From contig CALAJQ010000013.1 of the NCBI GenBank assembly GCA_937922785.1, positions 1 through 64,000 of the forward strand: 64,000 nucleotides of DNA. Direction: 5' to 3'. The position numbers and the translations under genes were made by a program. Source of the stretch: an uncultured Acidimicrobiales bacterium. Lineage in GTDB: Bacteria; Actinomycetota; Acidimicrobiia; Acidimicrobiales; SZUA-35. Under the pieces are notes generated by a model. The model saw nothing but the letters and a program-made list of their open reading frames with translations. It was not told the origin of the DNA and did no database searches. Of the stretch, positions 36,057 to 46,729 are shown piece after piece (the stretch's first letter is position 1; each line of letters begins with the position of its first letter).

Positions 36057-36746
36057 TTACCCAAGGCGGTAGCCGACACCGCGAACCGTGTTTAGAGGAA
36101 GGTCATCGCCCAACTTTTTTCGCAGCTGGCGAATATGAACGTCAACTGTTCGAGGGTCGCCGATCCAGTCTGGGCCCCATCCTCCATCAAGAATCTGTTG
36201 ACGACTTAAAGCCATGCCTGTGTTCTCTACTAGGAATTCCAGCAGCGACCATTCTTGGGTTGCTAGCGGGACCGTTTGGCCATCCACCAATGCTTCTTTG
36301 CGGTCTGAATCGATCACGATGGAATCAAAACTAGTTCTTGGCGACTTCGTGTCACTGCTTAGTTGCCCGCCTCGCCGCAAGATGGCCTTGACTCTGGCCA
36401 CGATCTCCCGAGGCGAGAACGGCTTCACCACGTAGTCATCGGCCCCTAACTCCAGACCCAGTAGCCGGTCGACCTCGTCTTCGCGGGCGGTTAGGAAAAG
36501 AACAGGCACATTCGACGTGGCACGTAGCTCGGCACAGACAGCCAGGCCATCTAACTTGCCTGGTAGACCAATATCGAGAATGACAAAATCTGGCTGTCGA
36601 GCCCTGATCGTATTCAGACCGTCCTCGCCTGACCGGGCTACAAAAACGTCCCACTGCTCACGGCGGAAATACAGTGCGAGCAGGTCAGCGATGTCAGGCT
36701 CATCCTCGACAACCACAATCGATAAAGGGGCAGTGGCAAGACTCAT
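36057..36746 (-). CDS. OmpR/PhoB family response regulator
   Basis: Phospho-acceptor receiver domain (residues about 8-125: acidic pair VVEDEPD, Asp58 in FVILDIGLP, Lys108 in DDYVVKPFSPRE) linked to a winged-helix DNA-binding domain (VPLATQEWSLLEFLVENTG; VDVHIRQLRKKLGDD; TVRGVGYRLG). 229 aa. It is first in the operon with the histidine kinase. Targets are unknown; the 14-bp tandem repeat at 36780 lies in the gap between it and trpC. Confidence 0.95.
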   Translation of the reverse strand: MSLATAPLSIVVVEDEPDIADLLALYFRREQWDVFVARSGEDGLNTIRARQPDFVILDIGLPGKLDGLAVCAELRATSNVPVLFLTAREDEVDRLLGLELGADDYVVKPFSPREIVARVKAILRRGGQLSSDTKSPRTSFDSIVIDSDRKEALVDGQTVPLATQEWSLLEFLVENTGMALSRQQILDGGWGPDWIGDPRTVDVHIRQLRKKLGDDLPLNTVRGVGYRLG

Positions 36747-36779
36747 ACTTAACCAACACTAGATCGGCATCGTTAGGGC

Positions 36780-36831
36780 TTTGTTATCTTGTGTTTGTTA
36801 TCTCGTGTTTGTTATCTCGTGTTTGTTATGG
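36780..36831. repeat. 14-bp tandem repeat upstream of trpC
   Basis: Units TTTGTTATCTTGTG (36780), TTTGTTATCTCGTG (36794), TTTGTTATCTCGTG (36808) and a partial TTTGTTATGG (36822), i.e. about 3.7 copies. The unit length is not a multiple of three, so copy-number change would alter the reading frame upstream of trpC. Confidence 0.95.
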
Positions 36832-37621
36832 CCTCTACACTTATGTCATAGCTACTTACTTAGACGCAATTGTCGCTAGTCACCGCCAAGGTGCCAAAGC
36901 CGAAAACCGGTCACTCGAATCGCTTATCAGCGACGCAAGTGAGCTGGAGCCTTGTAGAGGGTTCCGGGCTGGGCTAGCTGACCCCGATCTGTCAATAATC
37001 TCTGAGATCAAGCGGCGATCGCCCTCCAAAGGTGACCTCAACGCCAATCTTGACCCAGCCTCGCTGGCGCGCAGCTACGCCGACGGAGGTGCTGCCTGTC
37101 TGTCGGTTCTAACCGACGTTGACTATTTCGGCGGATCACCCGAGGACCTGCGAATGGCCCGCCGAGCGGTCGATCTGCCCGTAATTCGCAAAGACTTCAC
37201 GGTGTCGCCGTTTGATGTCGTGGATGCACGTCTGATGGGCGCCGATGCGGTTCTGCTGATTGTGGCAGTTCTCGATGATCATGAGCTCAAGGACTTCCAT
37301 GATCTTGCTACCGAGCTTGGCATGGACGTCTTGGTTGAGACCCACGATGAAGCCGAGGTCGAGCGAGCACTGGCGGTTGATGCCAGCTTGATCGGAGTAA
37401 ATCAGCGAGACCTCGTTACCTTCGAGGTCGACACCGACCGCGCGGTTCGGGTTGCCGGAGTGTTACCTGAAGGAGTTGTGCGAGTGGCCGAATCGGGAGT
37501 TACTGGTCCCGCTGATGCCACCCGATTACGGGAGGCTGGCTACCACGCGCTGTTGGTTGGTGAAGCACTAGTTCGCTCAGGTGACCCTGTGTTGGCCTTA
37601 ACCGAGCTTCGCTCGGCTTAG
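36791..37621 (+). CDS. trpC: Indole-3-glycerol-phosphate synthase
   Basis: TIM-barrel enzyme closing the indole ring in tryptophan synthesis. Signatures are intact: SIISEIKRRSPSKG (catalytic Lys), RKDFTVSPFDVVDARLMGAD with Lys, GVNQRDLVTF (Asn) and RVAESGVTGPADA. The start is a puzzle: homology predicts a start around residues ATYLDAIV, where the codon is ATA (36848), not ATG. The nearest in-frame canonical codons are GTG 36791 and TTG 36809, both inside the tandem repeat and giving a hydrophobic 15-19 residue extension. I list the GTG as a formal start. The mature part is about 258 aa, normal for the family. Confidence 0.85.
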   Translation: MFVISCLLSRVCYGLYTYVIATYLDAIVASHRQGAKAENRSLESLISDASELEPCRGFRAGLADPDLSIISEIKRRSPSKGDLNANLDPASLARSYADGGAACLSVLTDVDYFGGSPEDLRMARRAVDLPVIRKDFTVSPFDVVDARLMGADAVLLIVAVLDDHELKDFHDLATELGMDVLVETHDEAEVERALAVDASLIGVNQRDLVTFEVDTDRAVRVAGVLPEGVVRVAESGVTGPADATRLREAGYHALLVGEALVRSGDPVLALTELRSA

Positions 37622-37640
37622 ATTCGGTTAGGTTGCTTCG

Positions 37641-38375
37641 GTGAGCGATTTGTTTGATCCAGATCAGGTCTTTGTCAAGATTTGCGGCATCACGAACGCC
37701 GACGATGCCTTGCTGGCGGCTGGCATGGGTGCAGACGCCATCGGGATGATCTTCGCCGCCTCGTCTCGGCGAGTCACGCGAAGCCGAGCCCATGACATCA
37801 TTCGCCGATTGCCCGCCGACATCTTCACAGTTGGAGTTTTTCGCGACGAGAACCGTGAGCGAGTTATCGAGATAGCCAATGGCATAGGGCTAAAGGCCGT
37901 GCAACTTCACGGGAAGGAGAGCCCGGCCGACACCCAATGGATCGCTGAGCGAGTGCCTGGCGGTGTGATACGAGCATTGCCGATTGACTCGCCCATGCTC
38001 GACCACATTGATGACTTCGGTCCGGTTCGATTGTTAGTTGACAGCCCGGCGCCCGGATCCGGCGAGACATTTGACTGGGATCTGCTTGACACGATTCCAT
38101 CACACAAAGACTTCATCCTGGCTGGGGGCCTGGACCCGAATAACGTCCTTGAGGCCATTGACCAAGTTCGCCCGTGGGGCGTGGACGTTGCGTCAGGCGT
38201 CGAGGCAAGCCCTGGGATGAAGGACACTTCAAAGACCCTTCGGTTCATCAAGAACGTGAAGTCTGTGCGAATCTCGGAGCTTGGGCCGAGAAAACCACGG
38301 CTCCCTAAACCGGCCCCCAAACCTGGCGGGTCATCTGAGATTTTCGATTGGCAAGAGGACGACTCATGGCAGTAA
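37641..38375 (+). CDS. trpF: Phosphoribosylanthranilate isomerase
   Basis: TIM-barrel isomerase of tryptophan synthesis; 244 aa from GTG at 37641. Catalytic Cys in [16 protein letters not shown], Asp in [13 protein letters not shown], phosphate-binding loops [10 protein letters not shown] and [16 protein letters not shown]. The Pro/Lys-rich tail ([14 protein letters not shown], ending in an Asp/Trp stretch) is longer than usual. A stand-alone trpF is notable for an actinobacterium because many lack it and rely on PriA. It overlaps trpB at the 3' end. Confidence 0.95.
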   Translation: MSDLFDPDQVFVKICGITNADDALLAAGMGADAIGMIFAASSRRVTRSRAHDIIRRLPADIFTVGVFRDENRERVIEIANGIGLKAVQLHGKESPADTQWIAERVPGGVIRALPIDSPMLDHIDDFGPVRLLVDSPAPGSGETFDWDLLDTIPSHKDFILAGGLDPNNVLEAIDQVRPWGVDVASGVEASPGMKDTSKTLRFIKNVKSVRISELGPRKPRLPKPAPKPGGSSEIFDWQEDDSWQ

Positions 38376-39586
38376 CTAATCCCGCAGGCCCAACCATGGG
38401 CGACCCCGACAACACAGGGCGGTTCGGACGTTTTGGCGGCCGATATGTGCCTGAAACTCTGGTTCCGGCATGCGCAGAGCTTGAGGCTGCGTTTAAGGAG
38501 GCGTGGTCTGACCAGGGGTTCCGAGACGAGTTCGAAGAGACCTTGCGAGAATATGGCGGCCGGCCGTCGCCAATGACAGAGTGCCACAATCTCTCTAAGG
38601 AACTCGGCTTTCGAATTCTCCTTAAACGTGAAGACCTCAACCACACTGGCTCACACAAGATCAACAACGTGTTGGGTCAAGCGCTACTGGCCAAGCGGAT
38701 GGGGAAGACCCGCTTAGTGGCTGAGACAGGCGCAGGCCAGCACGGTGTGGCGTCGGCAACTGCAGCCGCCCTCTTGGGTATGGAATGCATTGTTTACATG
38801 GGTGAGGTAGATGTGAAGCGACAAGCGCTGAACGTTTTCCGCATGCAGCTCCTAGGCACCGAGGTGCGAACGGCAATGAGTGGTAGCCGCACACTGAAAG
38901 ACGCTGTCAACGAAGCGATGCGCTACTGGGTTGCCAGCGTTGAGACCACTCACTACTGCCTTGGATCAGTAATGGGCCCCCACCCTTACCCGTGGATGGT
39001 TCGCGAGTTCCACACGGTCATCGGCAACGAGGCTCGTGAGCAATGCGCAAAGCTCTTGGGCGACTCAAACCCTGTGCCGGATGTAGTTGTGGCGTGCGTT
39101 GGCGGCGGCTCTAACGCAGCAGGGATCTTCTCGGGGTTTGCTGACACCGATGCTGAGATGGTTGGCGTAGAACCAGCCGGTGGCGCTGCTGTCGGTCGTC
39201 AAGTTCCTGGCGTAGTGCATGGCTCGCTTAGCTATCTGATGCAGGACGAGTTTGGTCAAGTGCAGGAAGCCCATTCGGTTTCGGCCGGTCTGGACTATCC
39301 GGGAGTTGGACCCGAACATGCCCACCTGGCTGACATTGGCCGTGCGCGGTATGAATCGGTAACCGACACAGAAGTGTTGGACGCTTTCCAGCTGCTAAGC
39401 CGCAGCGAAGGAATCATTCCGGCCCTTGAGCCAGCCCATGGCCTGGCCTGGATGGTTAAAGCCAAGGACGAGCTTGCGGGCAAGACGGTTTTGCTGAACT
39501 TAAGTGGCCGAGGTGACAAGGACGTGGCTCAAGTTCAAGCAATTCTCGACGGAGACCCCGAAGCTCTATCTACGATGCGACCGTGA
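38366..39586 (+). CDS. trpB: Tryptophan synthase beta chain
   Basis: PLP enzyme joining indole with serine. The ATG at 38366 is preferred over TTG at 38348 because AGAGGA precedes it at good spacing; it gives 406 aa, the normal length. Signatures: [23 protein letters not shown] (Schiff-base Lys), [13 protein letters not shown], and [14 protein letters not shown] (PLP phosphate loop). It begins inside the 3' end of trpF by 10 nt, and trpA begins on its stop codon. Confidence 0.97.
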   Translation: MAVTNPAGPTMGDPDNTGRFGRFGGRYVPETLVPACAELEAAFKEAWSDQGFRDEFEETLREYGGRPSPMTECHNLSKELGFRILLKREDLNHTGSHKINNVLGQALLAKRMGKTRLVAETGAGQHGVASATAAALLGMECIVYMGEVDVKRQALNVFRMQLLGTEVRTAMSGSRTLKDAVNEAMRYWVASVETTHYCLGSVMGPHPYPWMVREFHTVIGNEAREQCAKLLGDSNPVPDVVVACVGGGSNAAGIFSGFADTDAEMVGVEPAGGAAVGRQVPGVVHGSLSYLMQDEFGQVQEAHSVSAGLDYPGVGPEHAHLADIGRARYESVTDTEVLDAFQLLSRSEGIIPALEPAHGLAWMVKAKDELAGKTVLLNLSGRGDKDVAQVQAILDGDPEALSTMRP

Positions 39587-40362
39587 TCTCTTTAGAAGAA
39601 CATCTGCTGGAACTGCGAGCATCAGGCCGCAAACTACTGCTGCCTTATGTAACTGGTGGCTACCCAGTGGACGAGTGGCCCCGGTTGATCGAGGGTTTTG
39701 CTAGTGCTGGCGCCGACGCTATGGAGATCGGAATCCCCTTTAGTGATCCCGTGATGGACGGGCCAACAATCCAGGAGGCGTCGTCAATTGCTTTGGCGAA
39801 CGGCTCGAACCCTCAGATGGTGCTTGATGCGGTGTCTGGCGCTGACCCTGGCGTTCCACTTGTGGCGATGACCTATTACAACCTCTGCTACCGCATGGGT
39901 CACAAGCGATTTGCTAGCTCTTTGGTAAAGGCCGGAATGTCAGGGGCGATCCTGCCTGACCTTCCATTGGAAGAGGCAGGGGAGTGGGCCACCGAAGCCG
40001 ATGAGGCCGGTATCGCAACCGTGATGCTGGCCGCACCCACCGCTGACGACGCTCGCCTTGAGAAGGTTTGTGAGCGAGCGCGCGGGTTTGTGTACGGCGT
40101 CGGTTTGGTTGGAATCACCGGCGAGAGAGCAGAACTGTCTAAAAGCGCCCTAAGCATCGCAAAACGGCTAAAGAACCTCACAGACAAGCCTGTGATTATC
40201 GGAATCGGAATCTCTAACCCTGAACAAGCAGCGGAGGTGTGCGAGGTCGCCGACGGAGTCGTCGTCGCCTCAGCCATCATCAGGCGCATGCTTGACGGCG
40301 GCTCGACCGATGAGGCAATCGAGTTTGTAGCGGCACTCAGAGCCGGCCTCGATTCGGTCTAA
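39583..40362 (+). CDS. trpA: Tryptophan synthase alpha chain
   Basis: TIM-barrel lyase producing indole for TrpB through the shared tunnel. 259 aa from GTG 39583, overlapping trpB by 4 nt. Catalytic Glu and Asp are visible: [20 protein letters not shown] (Glu) and [13 protein letters not shown] (Asp); loops [11 protein letters not shown] and [13 protein letters not shown] hold the phosphate. Last of the trpCFBA group; a gap with repeats follows. Confidence 0.96.
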   Translation: MISLEEHLLELRASGRKLLLPYVTGGYPVDEWPRLIEGFASAGADAMEIGIPFSDPVMDGPTIQEASSIALANGSNPQMVLDAVSGADPGVPLVAMTYYNLCYRMGHKRFASSLVKAGMSGAILPDLPLEEAGEWATEADEAGIATVMLAAPTADDARLEKVCERARGFVYGVGLVGITGERAELSKSALSIAKRLKNLTDKPVIIGIGISNPEQAAEVCEVADGVVVASAIIRRMLDGGSTDEAIEFVAALRAGLDSV

Positions 40363-40370
40363 GAACCGTT

Positions 40371-40503
40371 CTGGCGGTGTAGCCAGTCAAAAAATCCGAA
40401 CTGGCGGTGTACCCAGTCAAACCCGGCTGGTTCCCAGGTCAGAAGCGATTTGGTGGCTGGTTGCCAGGTCGGTTCGGGAGTTGGTGGCTGGTTGCCAGGT
40501 CAG
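40371..40503. repeat. Five-unit intergenic repeat cluster with 30-31 nt period
   Basis: Two units CTGGCGGTGT-ACCCAGTCAA-type start at 40371 and 40401; three units GGCTGGTTGCCAGGTC-type start at 40425, 40455 and 40486. Successive like units are 30, 30 and 31 nt apart. Each unit is a mini inverted repeat of the form CTGG...CCAG. The cluster fills most of the gap between trpA and the DUF3179 gene. Confidence 0.9.
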
Positions 40504-41811
40504 AACGTTAGTGGTGAGTTGGTGGAATTATGTTGGGCGGCGGTTGGTTTGACTGGATATGCGAAACTCTCCGCCGAGACTCTTTCGGCCCGTTGCTATT
40601 TCCCTGGCTCTTGCCCTGACAGCTGCCGCCTGCGGTCAGTCCGCTAGTGACAACACCGCAAGCGAGCTAGAGGCCACTGAACAGCCTGAGACGGGCGATG
40701 GAGCGGAAACCACAACCGCAGACAGCAACACCGATAACAACACACCCGCCGACGCACAAAACTTCGACTACTCGACAGTTGACTATGACGCTCCGAGGGT
40801 TGGCTCAGCCATCCAGGATCGGTTCGACGCCGACTTTCCCCCTCCTGTCATCGATCCCAATTTGATCGTTTCTGGGGGTCCACCTCCAGACGGTATTCCA
40901 TCGATCGACGTTCCCCAGTTTGTGAGTCCGGCCGACGCCGATTTCATAACTAGCGACGAAGAGCCGGTGATCGCCATCGAAGTAAACGGTGATGCTCGTG
41001 CATACCCCGTGCAGATTTTGACCTGGCACGAGCTGGTAAACGATGTCGTAGGTGACGTTCCGGTAGCCATTGCCTACTGCCCGCTTTGCAACTCTGCAGT
41101 TGCTTTCGAACGTGACTTTGGCAAACGGACGCTGACGTTTGGAACGTCGGGGTCGCTTTATCAAAGTGCTCTCGTCATGTATGACCGTCAGACTGAAAGC
41201 CTTTGGGCCCACTTCACCGGCCAAGGGGTAGTCGGCCATTTTGCTGGCGCTGAGCTGGTGCACGTTCCAGTGCAGACTGTGAGCTTTGGTGCATGGCGTG
41301 AAGCGAATCCTGACGGCAAGGTTCTGTCAACAGATACAGGCTTCCAGCGAAGCTACGGATCGAACCCCTACGTGGGCTATGACCAGGAAGACACCGGCCC
41401 AATTGGCAGCTTCTTTAATGGCGAAGTGGATCCCCGCTTGCTAGCGAAGGCCCGAATTGTTGGAGTCGATGACGACAGCGGATCCGTAGCTGTGCGTCTT
41501 GATGACTTGAGAGAAGCCGGGGCGTTACCGGTAACCGAGGCTGGACGGAACCTGGTTGTGTTCCACCAGGCCGGGCTAGTTTCTGCGCTTGATACTGGAG
41601 CGATTGCTGAAGGCAAAGAGGTTGGGCAAACCGGAGTGTTTGTGGCCGAGTCTGATGGCCAGAGTTTGACGTTCTCCCAGAATGATGACGGCAGTTTCCA
41701 AGACGACCAAACGGGCTCAACCTGGAACATATTCGGCACCGCAACCGCAGGTGACCTAGAAGGGAATCAGCTAGAAGCTGTTCCCCATCTAGACACCTTC
41801 TGGTTCGCCTG

Positions 41812-43806
<1,995 letters not shown>

Positions 43807-43807
43807 T

Positions 43808-43852
43808 TAGGCGGCCGGGCCCAGAAGTCGGAGGTTTAGGAGGAAGTTCATG
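43808..43852 (-). CDS. Leucine leader peptide upstream of leuA
   Basis: A 14-codon frame reading MNFLLNLRLLGPAA then TAA. Five of the 14 codons are leucine, with two Leu-Leu pairs, and they use CTC, CTA, CTC, CTT and CTG. It sits about 130 nt upstream of the leuA start on the same strand, the expected arrangement for ribosome-mediated attenuation by leucine supply. No strong ribosome site is seen before the ATG, so a leaderless or near-leaderless transcript is possible. Confidence 0.75.
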
Positions 43853-43864
43853 TTGAGAAAGAGC

Positions 43865-44158
43865 TTAGCCCTCTAGATCGGTTGGCACCACAATTTGTCC
43901 GGTGGAAACTCGTTGTGTGAATACCTCAAGCCTACTGAGCACTGTTTCATCGATATCTGAGCCGCCAACAGCAATGGTGGTCTTGATGCGCTGATAGATC
44001 ACACTCTCTGGTTCGCAGTTGACACAAAGTGATAGATGGCCAGATACCTGGCGGGCAACAGTCTCGTCAGTTTCGCCATCCAGGTAGCTCTGCAACACTT
44101 CGAGAACCTCATTGCAGTTCAAGTTTTTCTCACGCTTGAAGATGCTGAACAATCCCAT
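43865..44158 (-). CDS. RsrA-like zinc-binding anti-sigma factor
   Basis: 97-aa soluble anti-sigma factor. The zinc anti-sigma motif is present as Cys in LNCNEVLEVLQSYLDGE and HLSLCVNCE (His-x3-Cys-x2-Cys). In RsrA this site is the redox switch: oxidation releases zinc and the sigma factor. Here the spacing fits the ZAS family. The polar C-terminal third is unlike other members. Its ATG abuts the stop of the sigma gene upstream (1-nt overlap), so the pair is cotranscribed. Name by analogy; thiol-redox control is likely but not shown. Confidence 0.8.
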   Translation of the reverse strand: MGLFSIFKREKNLNCNEVLEVLQSYLDGETDETVARQVSGHLSLCVNCEPESVIYQRIKTTIAVGGSDIDETVLSRLEVFTQRVSTGQIVVPTDLEG

Positions 44159-44829
44159 TACAGGCCTCCCCGGTTGTTGTTGTTTCGGTTAGCGTCGCCG
44201 TCGCCGCTGTCGTCATTGGCACCGAATAGAACATCTCCTCCGCCGGCCAGAACTGCCTCGGTAGAGTCCAAGCCTTGAGCTGAGATTTCATCACGAATTC
44301 GCTTACGTGCTCGGTGTAAGCGGCTCATAACTGTTCCGACTGGAATTCCTAACGCTGCGGCTGTGTCTCCGTAGGACTTTCCTTCAAGGTCAACCATGCG
44401 CACCACGCTGGAGAACTTCTCCGGGAGTTGGTCGAACGCATCCAACACGACCGTCTCAAAAATGGGTTCGAGAACGATCTCTTCGGGGCCGGTATGTTCG
44501 GCAAAGTCCTGTGAGCGTTCGAAGGTAGCTTCAGGGTCGTTCAAGAGGTCAGGCTTCTTCTTCCGAGCCCGGTTAATGTTGGTGTTGCGGAGGATCGTTA
44601 GCAGCCAAGCTCTGGGGTAGCGGCCATCGAATCGATCGATGGCCCTGAAGGCTCTCAGTAACGTGTCCTGCACAAGGTCCTCGGCGTCAGCGTCGCTGCG
44701 AGAGAGCGAGCGAGCCGTGCGGTAGAGCACAGGTAGTTCTGGAAGCACATATGAGTTGAACGCGTCGGTGCTGGCGTTCGAACCCGCCTCAGTCGGCGTA
44801 TCGGCTTCTGTCTTTCTGGGACTCTCCAT
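44158..44829 (-). CDS. ECF sigma factor, SigR-like
   Basis: RNA polymerase sigma factor of the ECF class. Region 2 reads ELPVLYRTARSLSRSDADAEDLVQDTLLRAF and RAWLLTILRNTNINRARKKKP (core- and -10 recognition); region 4 reads EKFSSVVRMVDLEGKSYGDTAAALGIPVGTVMSRLHRARKR (-35 recognition helix-turn-helix). The 3' end adds a Gly/Asp/Asn-rich tail of about 40 residues. The ATG at 44829 gives 223 aa; ATGs further upstream (44850, 44934) are possible but the longest would overlap the divergent glbO gene. Coupling to the RsrA-like gene supports a thiol-stress regulon, as in mycothiol-making actinobacteria. Confidence 0.88.
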   Translation of the reverse strand: MESPRKTEADTPTEAGSNASTDAFNSYVLPELPVLYRTARSLSRSDADAEDLVQDTLLRAFRAIDRFDGRYPRAWLLTILRNTNINRARKKKPDLLNDPEATFERSQDFAEHTGPEEIVLEPIFETVVLDAFDQLPEKFSSVVRMVDLEGKSYGDTAAALGIPVGTVMSRLHRARKRIRDEISAQGLDSTEAVLAGGGDVLFGANDDSGDGDANRNNNNRGGL

Positions 44830-44910
44830 TAATGCAACCACACAGTTCATAACAGGCGACGTGCGCACATGATTCCGCCTCATGGCGTGTAGGGGATACC
44901 GTAGCCGCGA

Positions 44911-45306
44911 ATGGATGATCAACAAGCCCCCCACGGTCAGCCCGTGACCCTTTATGAAGCAGTTGGGGGACAGCCCTATTTCGTCGCGTTAGTGGAGGAC
45001 TTCTATGGCCGCATAGAAACCGATCCGGTTGTGCGGCCGCTGTATCCCGATGATCTCGGTCCATCAATTACCCACACCGCTTTGTTTCTCATTCAGTACT
45101 GGGGAGGACCGGGCACCTATTCCGAGACGCGTGGTCACCCACGGTTGCGTATGCGTCACGCACCGTTTGTTATTGGCCAAGCCGAACGCGATGGTTGGTT
45201 CAAGCACATGTCAGATGCAGTCAACGAGACCGACGTAATCCAAGAAGCAAAAGACATGATGATTCGATATTTCGATCACGCCGCCACGGCGATGATGAAT
45301 AGTTGA
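44911..45306 (+). CDS. glbO: Group II truncated haemoglobin
   Basis: Heme protein of the trHbO family (oxygen/peroxide/NO chemistry, often membrane-associated). 131 aa: LYEAVGGQPYFVALVEDFYG (B-helix Tyr region), DPVVRPLYPDDLG, LFLIQYWGGPGTYSETRGHP, RLRMRHAPF (proximal His F8) and ERDGWFKHM (Trp G8, diagnostic of groups II/III). Length and landmarks match group II. ATG at 44911 lies head-to-head with the sigma-factor gene, about 80 nt apart from its likely start, leaving room for shared regulation. Confidence 0.93.
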   Translation: MDDQQAPHGQPVTLYEAVGGQPYFVALVEDFYGRIETDPVVRPLYPDDLGPSITHTALFLIQYWGGPGTYSETRGHPRLRMRHAPFVIGQAERDGWFKHMSDAVNETDVIQEAKDMMIRYFDHAATAMMNS

Positions 45307-45464
45307 TCACTATCCATGTAGTTTGGGTCAACACCTGCTAATGCCACTGCTGTAGATGAAAAACCCCCATTAATAGTGGCTAAATCCTTGACTTTGTAGT
45401 TTGGGTGGACTGAGGTACAGACGTCTACCCGAACGGCGGGCGGATGAAAACAGGAGTTCGCACC

Positions 45465-45761
45465 ATGAACAAAACAGAATTGATCGACGCAGTATCAGAC
45501 CGCACTGGACTCTCAAAGAAGGACGTCGGCGAAACAATTGACGCCATGTTCAACGAGATCTCCAACGTTGTTGCTAAGGGTGGCGAAAAGGTCACAATCC
45601 CAGGCATGGTTTCCTTTGAGCAGGTAGCTCGAGGCCCTCGCAAGGGATTCAACCCACAGACCAAGCAGCCAATCCAGATCCCAGCTTCCAACGCAGTGAA
45701 GATCACTGCTGGTGCCAACCTCAAGGCTTACGCCAAGGGCACCAAGACTCCTCCTAGCTAG
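45465..45761 (+). CDS. hup: HU-family DNA-binding protein
   Basis: Nucleoid-associated histone-like protein. The ATG at 45465 (98 aa) is chosen over the frame start at 45444 because HU begins MNKTELIDAVSDRTGLSKKD; AGGAG lies about 8 nt upstream. The dimer core (GETIDAMFNEISNVVAKGGEKVTIPG), the DNA-binding arm (ARGPRKGFNPQTKQPIQIPA) and the ending VKITAGANLKAY are canonical. No Lys/Ala-rich C-terminal tail as in mycobacterial HupB, apart from a short KGTKTPPS. A strong hairpin follows. Confidence 0.95.
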   Translation: MNKTELIDAVSDRTGLSKKDVGETIDAMFNEISNVVAKGGEKVTIPGMVSFEQVARGPRKGFNPQTKQPIQIPASNAVKITAGANLKAYAKGTKTPPS

Positions 45762-45773
45762 AAACTTTGATCG

Positions 45774-45821
45774 GTTCTGTCGGCGTCAGCAGCCTGTTTT
45801 GGCTGCGTACGCCGACAGAAC
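45774..45821 (+). terminator. Large stem-loop downstream of hup
   Basis: Outer stem 45774-45786 pairs perfectly with 45809-45821 (13 bp); inner stem 45789-45794 with 45801-45806 closes a TGTTTT loop. A short T-rich stretch follows (TTTTCGTTTGG). Typical intrinsic terminator for the HU transcript. Confidence 0.85.
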
Positions 45822-45861
45822 TGGGATTTTCGTTTGGTTTGGCAGATCCTAGACTTCAGCC

Positions 45862-46290
45862 ATGAGTGATCTGCCAACCCCCGAAAGCCTGCTGCCTCAT
45901 AGGGAGCCATTTCTTCTTGTTGATGAGCTAACCGAGCTGGTGCCGGGCGAAAGCGTCAAAGGAATCTGGCACATCACCGGTGACGAGTATTTCTTCCCAG
46001 GGCATTTCCCGGGCCGTCCAACCCTTCCGGGCGTTTTGATGGTCGAAGCCCTAGCCCAAGCCGGAGCCTGCGCCGCCCTTGTTGATGAGCGGTTCAAAGG
46101 CCGGATACCGCTGTTCGGGGGAGTGAACAATGTGAAATTCCGGCGCCAAGTAGTGCCGGGCGAGACGCTCGAGCTTGAGGTCACATTCGCAAAGATCGGC
46201 TCAAGAGGCGGTCGAGGTCAAGGCACCGCCACAGTGAATGGTGAGGTTGCATGCACTGCAGAATTGATGGTTGTTCTCGTAGAGGCCTAA
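45862..46290 (+). CDS. fabZ: 3-hydroxyacyl-ACP dehydratase FabZ
   Basis: Hot-dog fold dehydratase of fatty-acid elongation. 142 aa, with LLPHREPFLLVDELTELVPG, the active-site His48 in FFPGHFPGRPTLPGVLMVEA and Glu62 in MVEALAQAGA, and FGGVNNVKFRRQVVPGETLELEV. Start ATG at 45862 after the hup terminator. It lies apart from the fabDHG-acpP-fabF operon and on the opposite strand; it may be transcribed alone or with the PPOX gene 19 nt downstream. Confidence 0.95.
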   Translation: MSDLPTPESLLPHREPFLLVDELTELVPGESVKGIWHITGDEYFFPGHFPGRPTLPGVLMVEALAQAGACAALVDERFKGRIPLFGGVNNVKFRRQVVPGETLELEVTFAKIGSRGGRGQGTATVNGEVACTAELMVVLVEA

Positions 46291-46309
46291 TGAGAACTAG
46301 GTTTGGATC

Positions 46310-46729
46310 GTGGATCTAAACCAAGCGTTGAAGTGGGCGGCCGAGCGTAAGAACGGCGTGCTCATCACAATTCGTGCCGATGGCCGTCCTCAGTCCTCAG
46401 ACGTCACTTACTTGGTCGCCGATGAGAAGTTCACCATTTCAGTCACCTCGGACCGGGCAAAGACAAAGAACATGCTGAGGGACAATCGTGTTGTGATGCA
46501 TCTAACCAGCATCGACACGTGGAGCTATCTGTCCTTTGATGGAACAGTCACGTTGTCTCCACCGGCGGCTTCAGCCGATGACCAAACCGTCGACCAACTC
46601 GTTGCGTACTATGAAGCGGCTGCGGGACAGCCTCACCCAGACTGGACTGAATATCGCCAGGCAATGGTCGACGAAGGACGGTTGCTAGTGACGTTCAGTC
46701 CGAGCAAGGTCGTTGGCCAGATTAACTAG
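46310..46729 (+). CDS. PPOX-class F420-dependent flavoprotein/oxidoreductase
   Basis: Split-barrel fold protein, pyridoxamine-phosphate-oxidase superfamily. 139 aa from GTG 46310: LNQALKWAAERKNGVLITIR, ADGRPQSSDVTYLV, DRAKTKNMLRDNRVVMHL, DTWSYLSFDGTVTL. These match the short actinobacterial F420-binding subgroup. Cofactor (F420 vs FMN vs heme) cannot be decided by eye. Its last 8 nt overlap the end of the opposing fabF gene. Confidence 0.82.
   Translation: MDLNQALKWAAERKNGVLITIRADGRPQSSDVTYLVADEKFTISVTSDRAKTKNMLRDNRVVMHLTSIDTWSYLSFDGTVTLSPPAASADDQTVDQLVAYYEAAAGQPHPDWTEYRQAMVDEGRLLVTFSPSKVVGQIN

Noticed and set aside
36828-36851. Trp leader peptide before trpC (MASTLMS then stop)
   Set aside because: It has no tryptophan codon and no attenuator-like hairpins after it.
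40371-40503. CRISPR-like array after trpA
   Set aside because: Repeat-to-repeat distance is 30-31 nt in total, leaving no room for spacers, and the unit changes sequence within the cluster.
44830-44934. Long N-terminal extension of the SigR-like protein
   Set aside because: It would overlap the divergent glbO coding region and has a Cys/His/Arg-rich sequence unlike sigma-factor N-termini.
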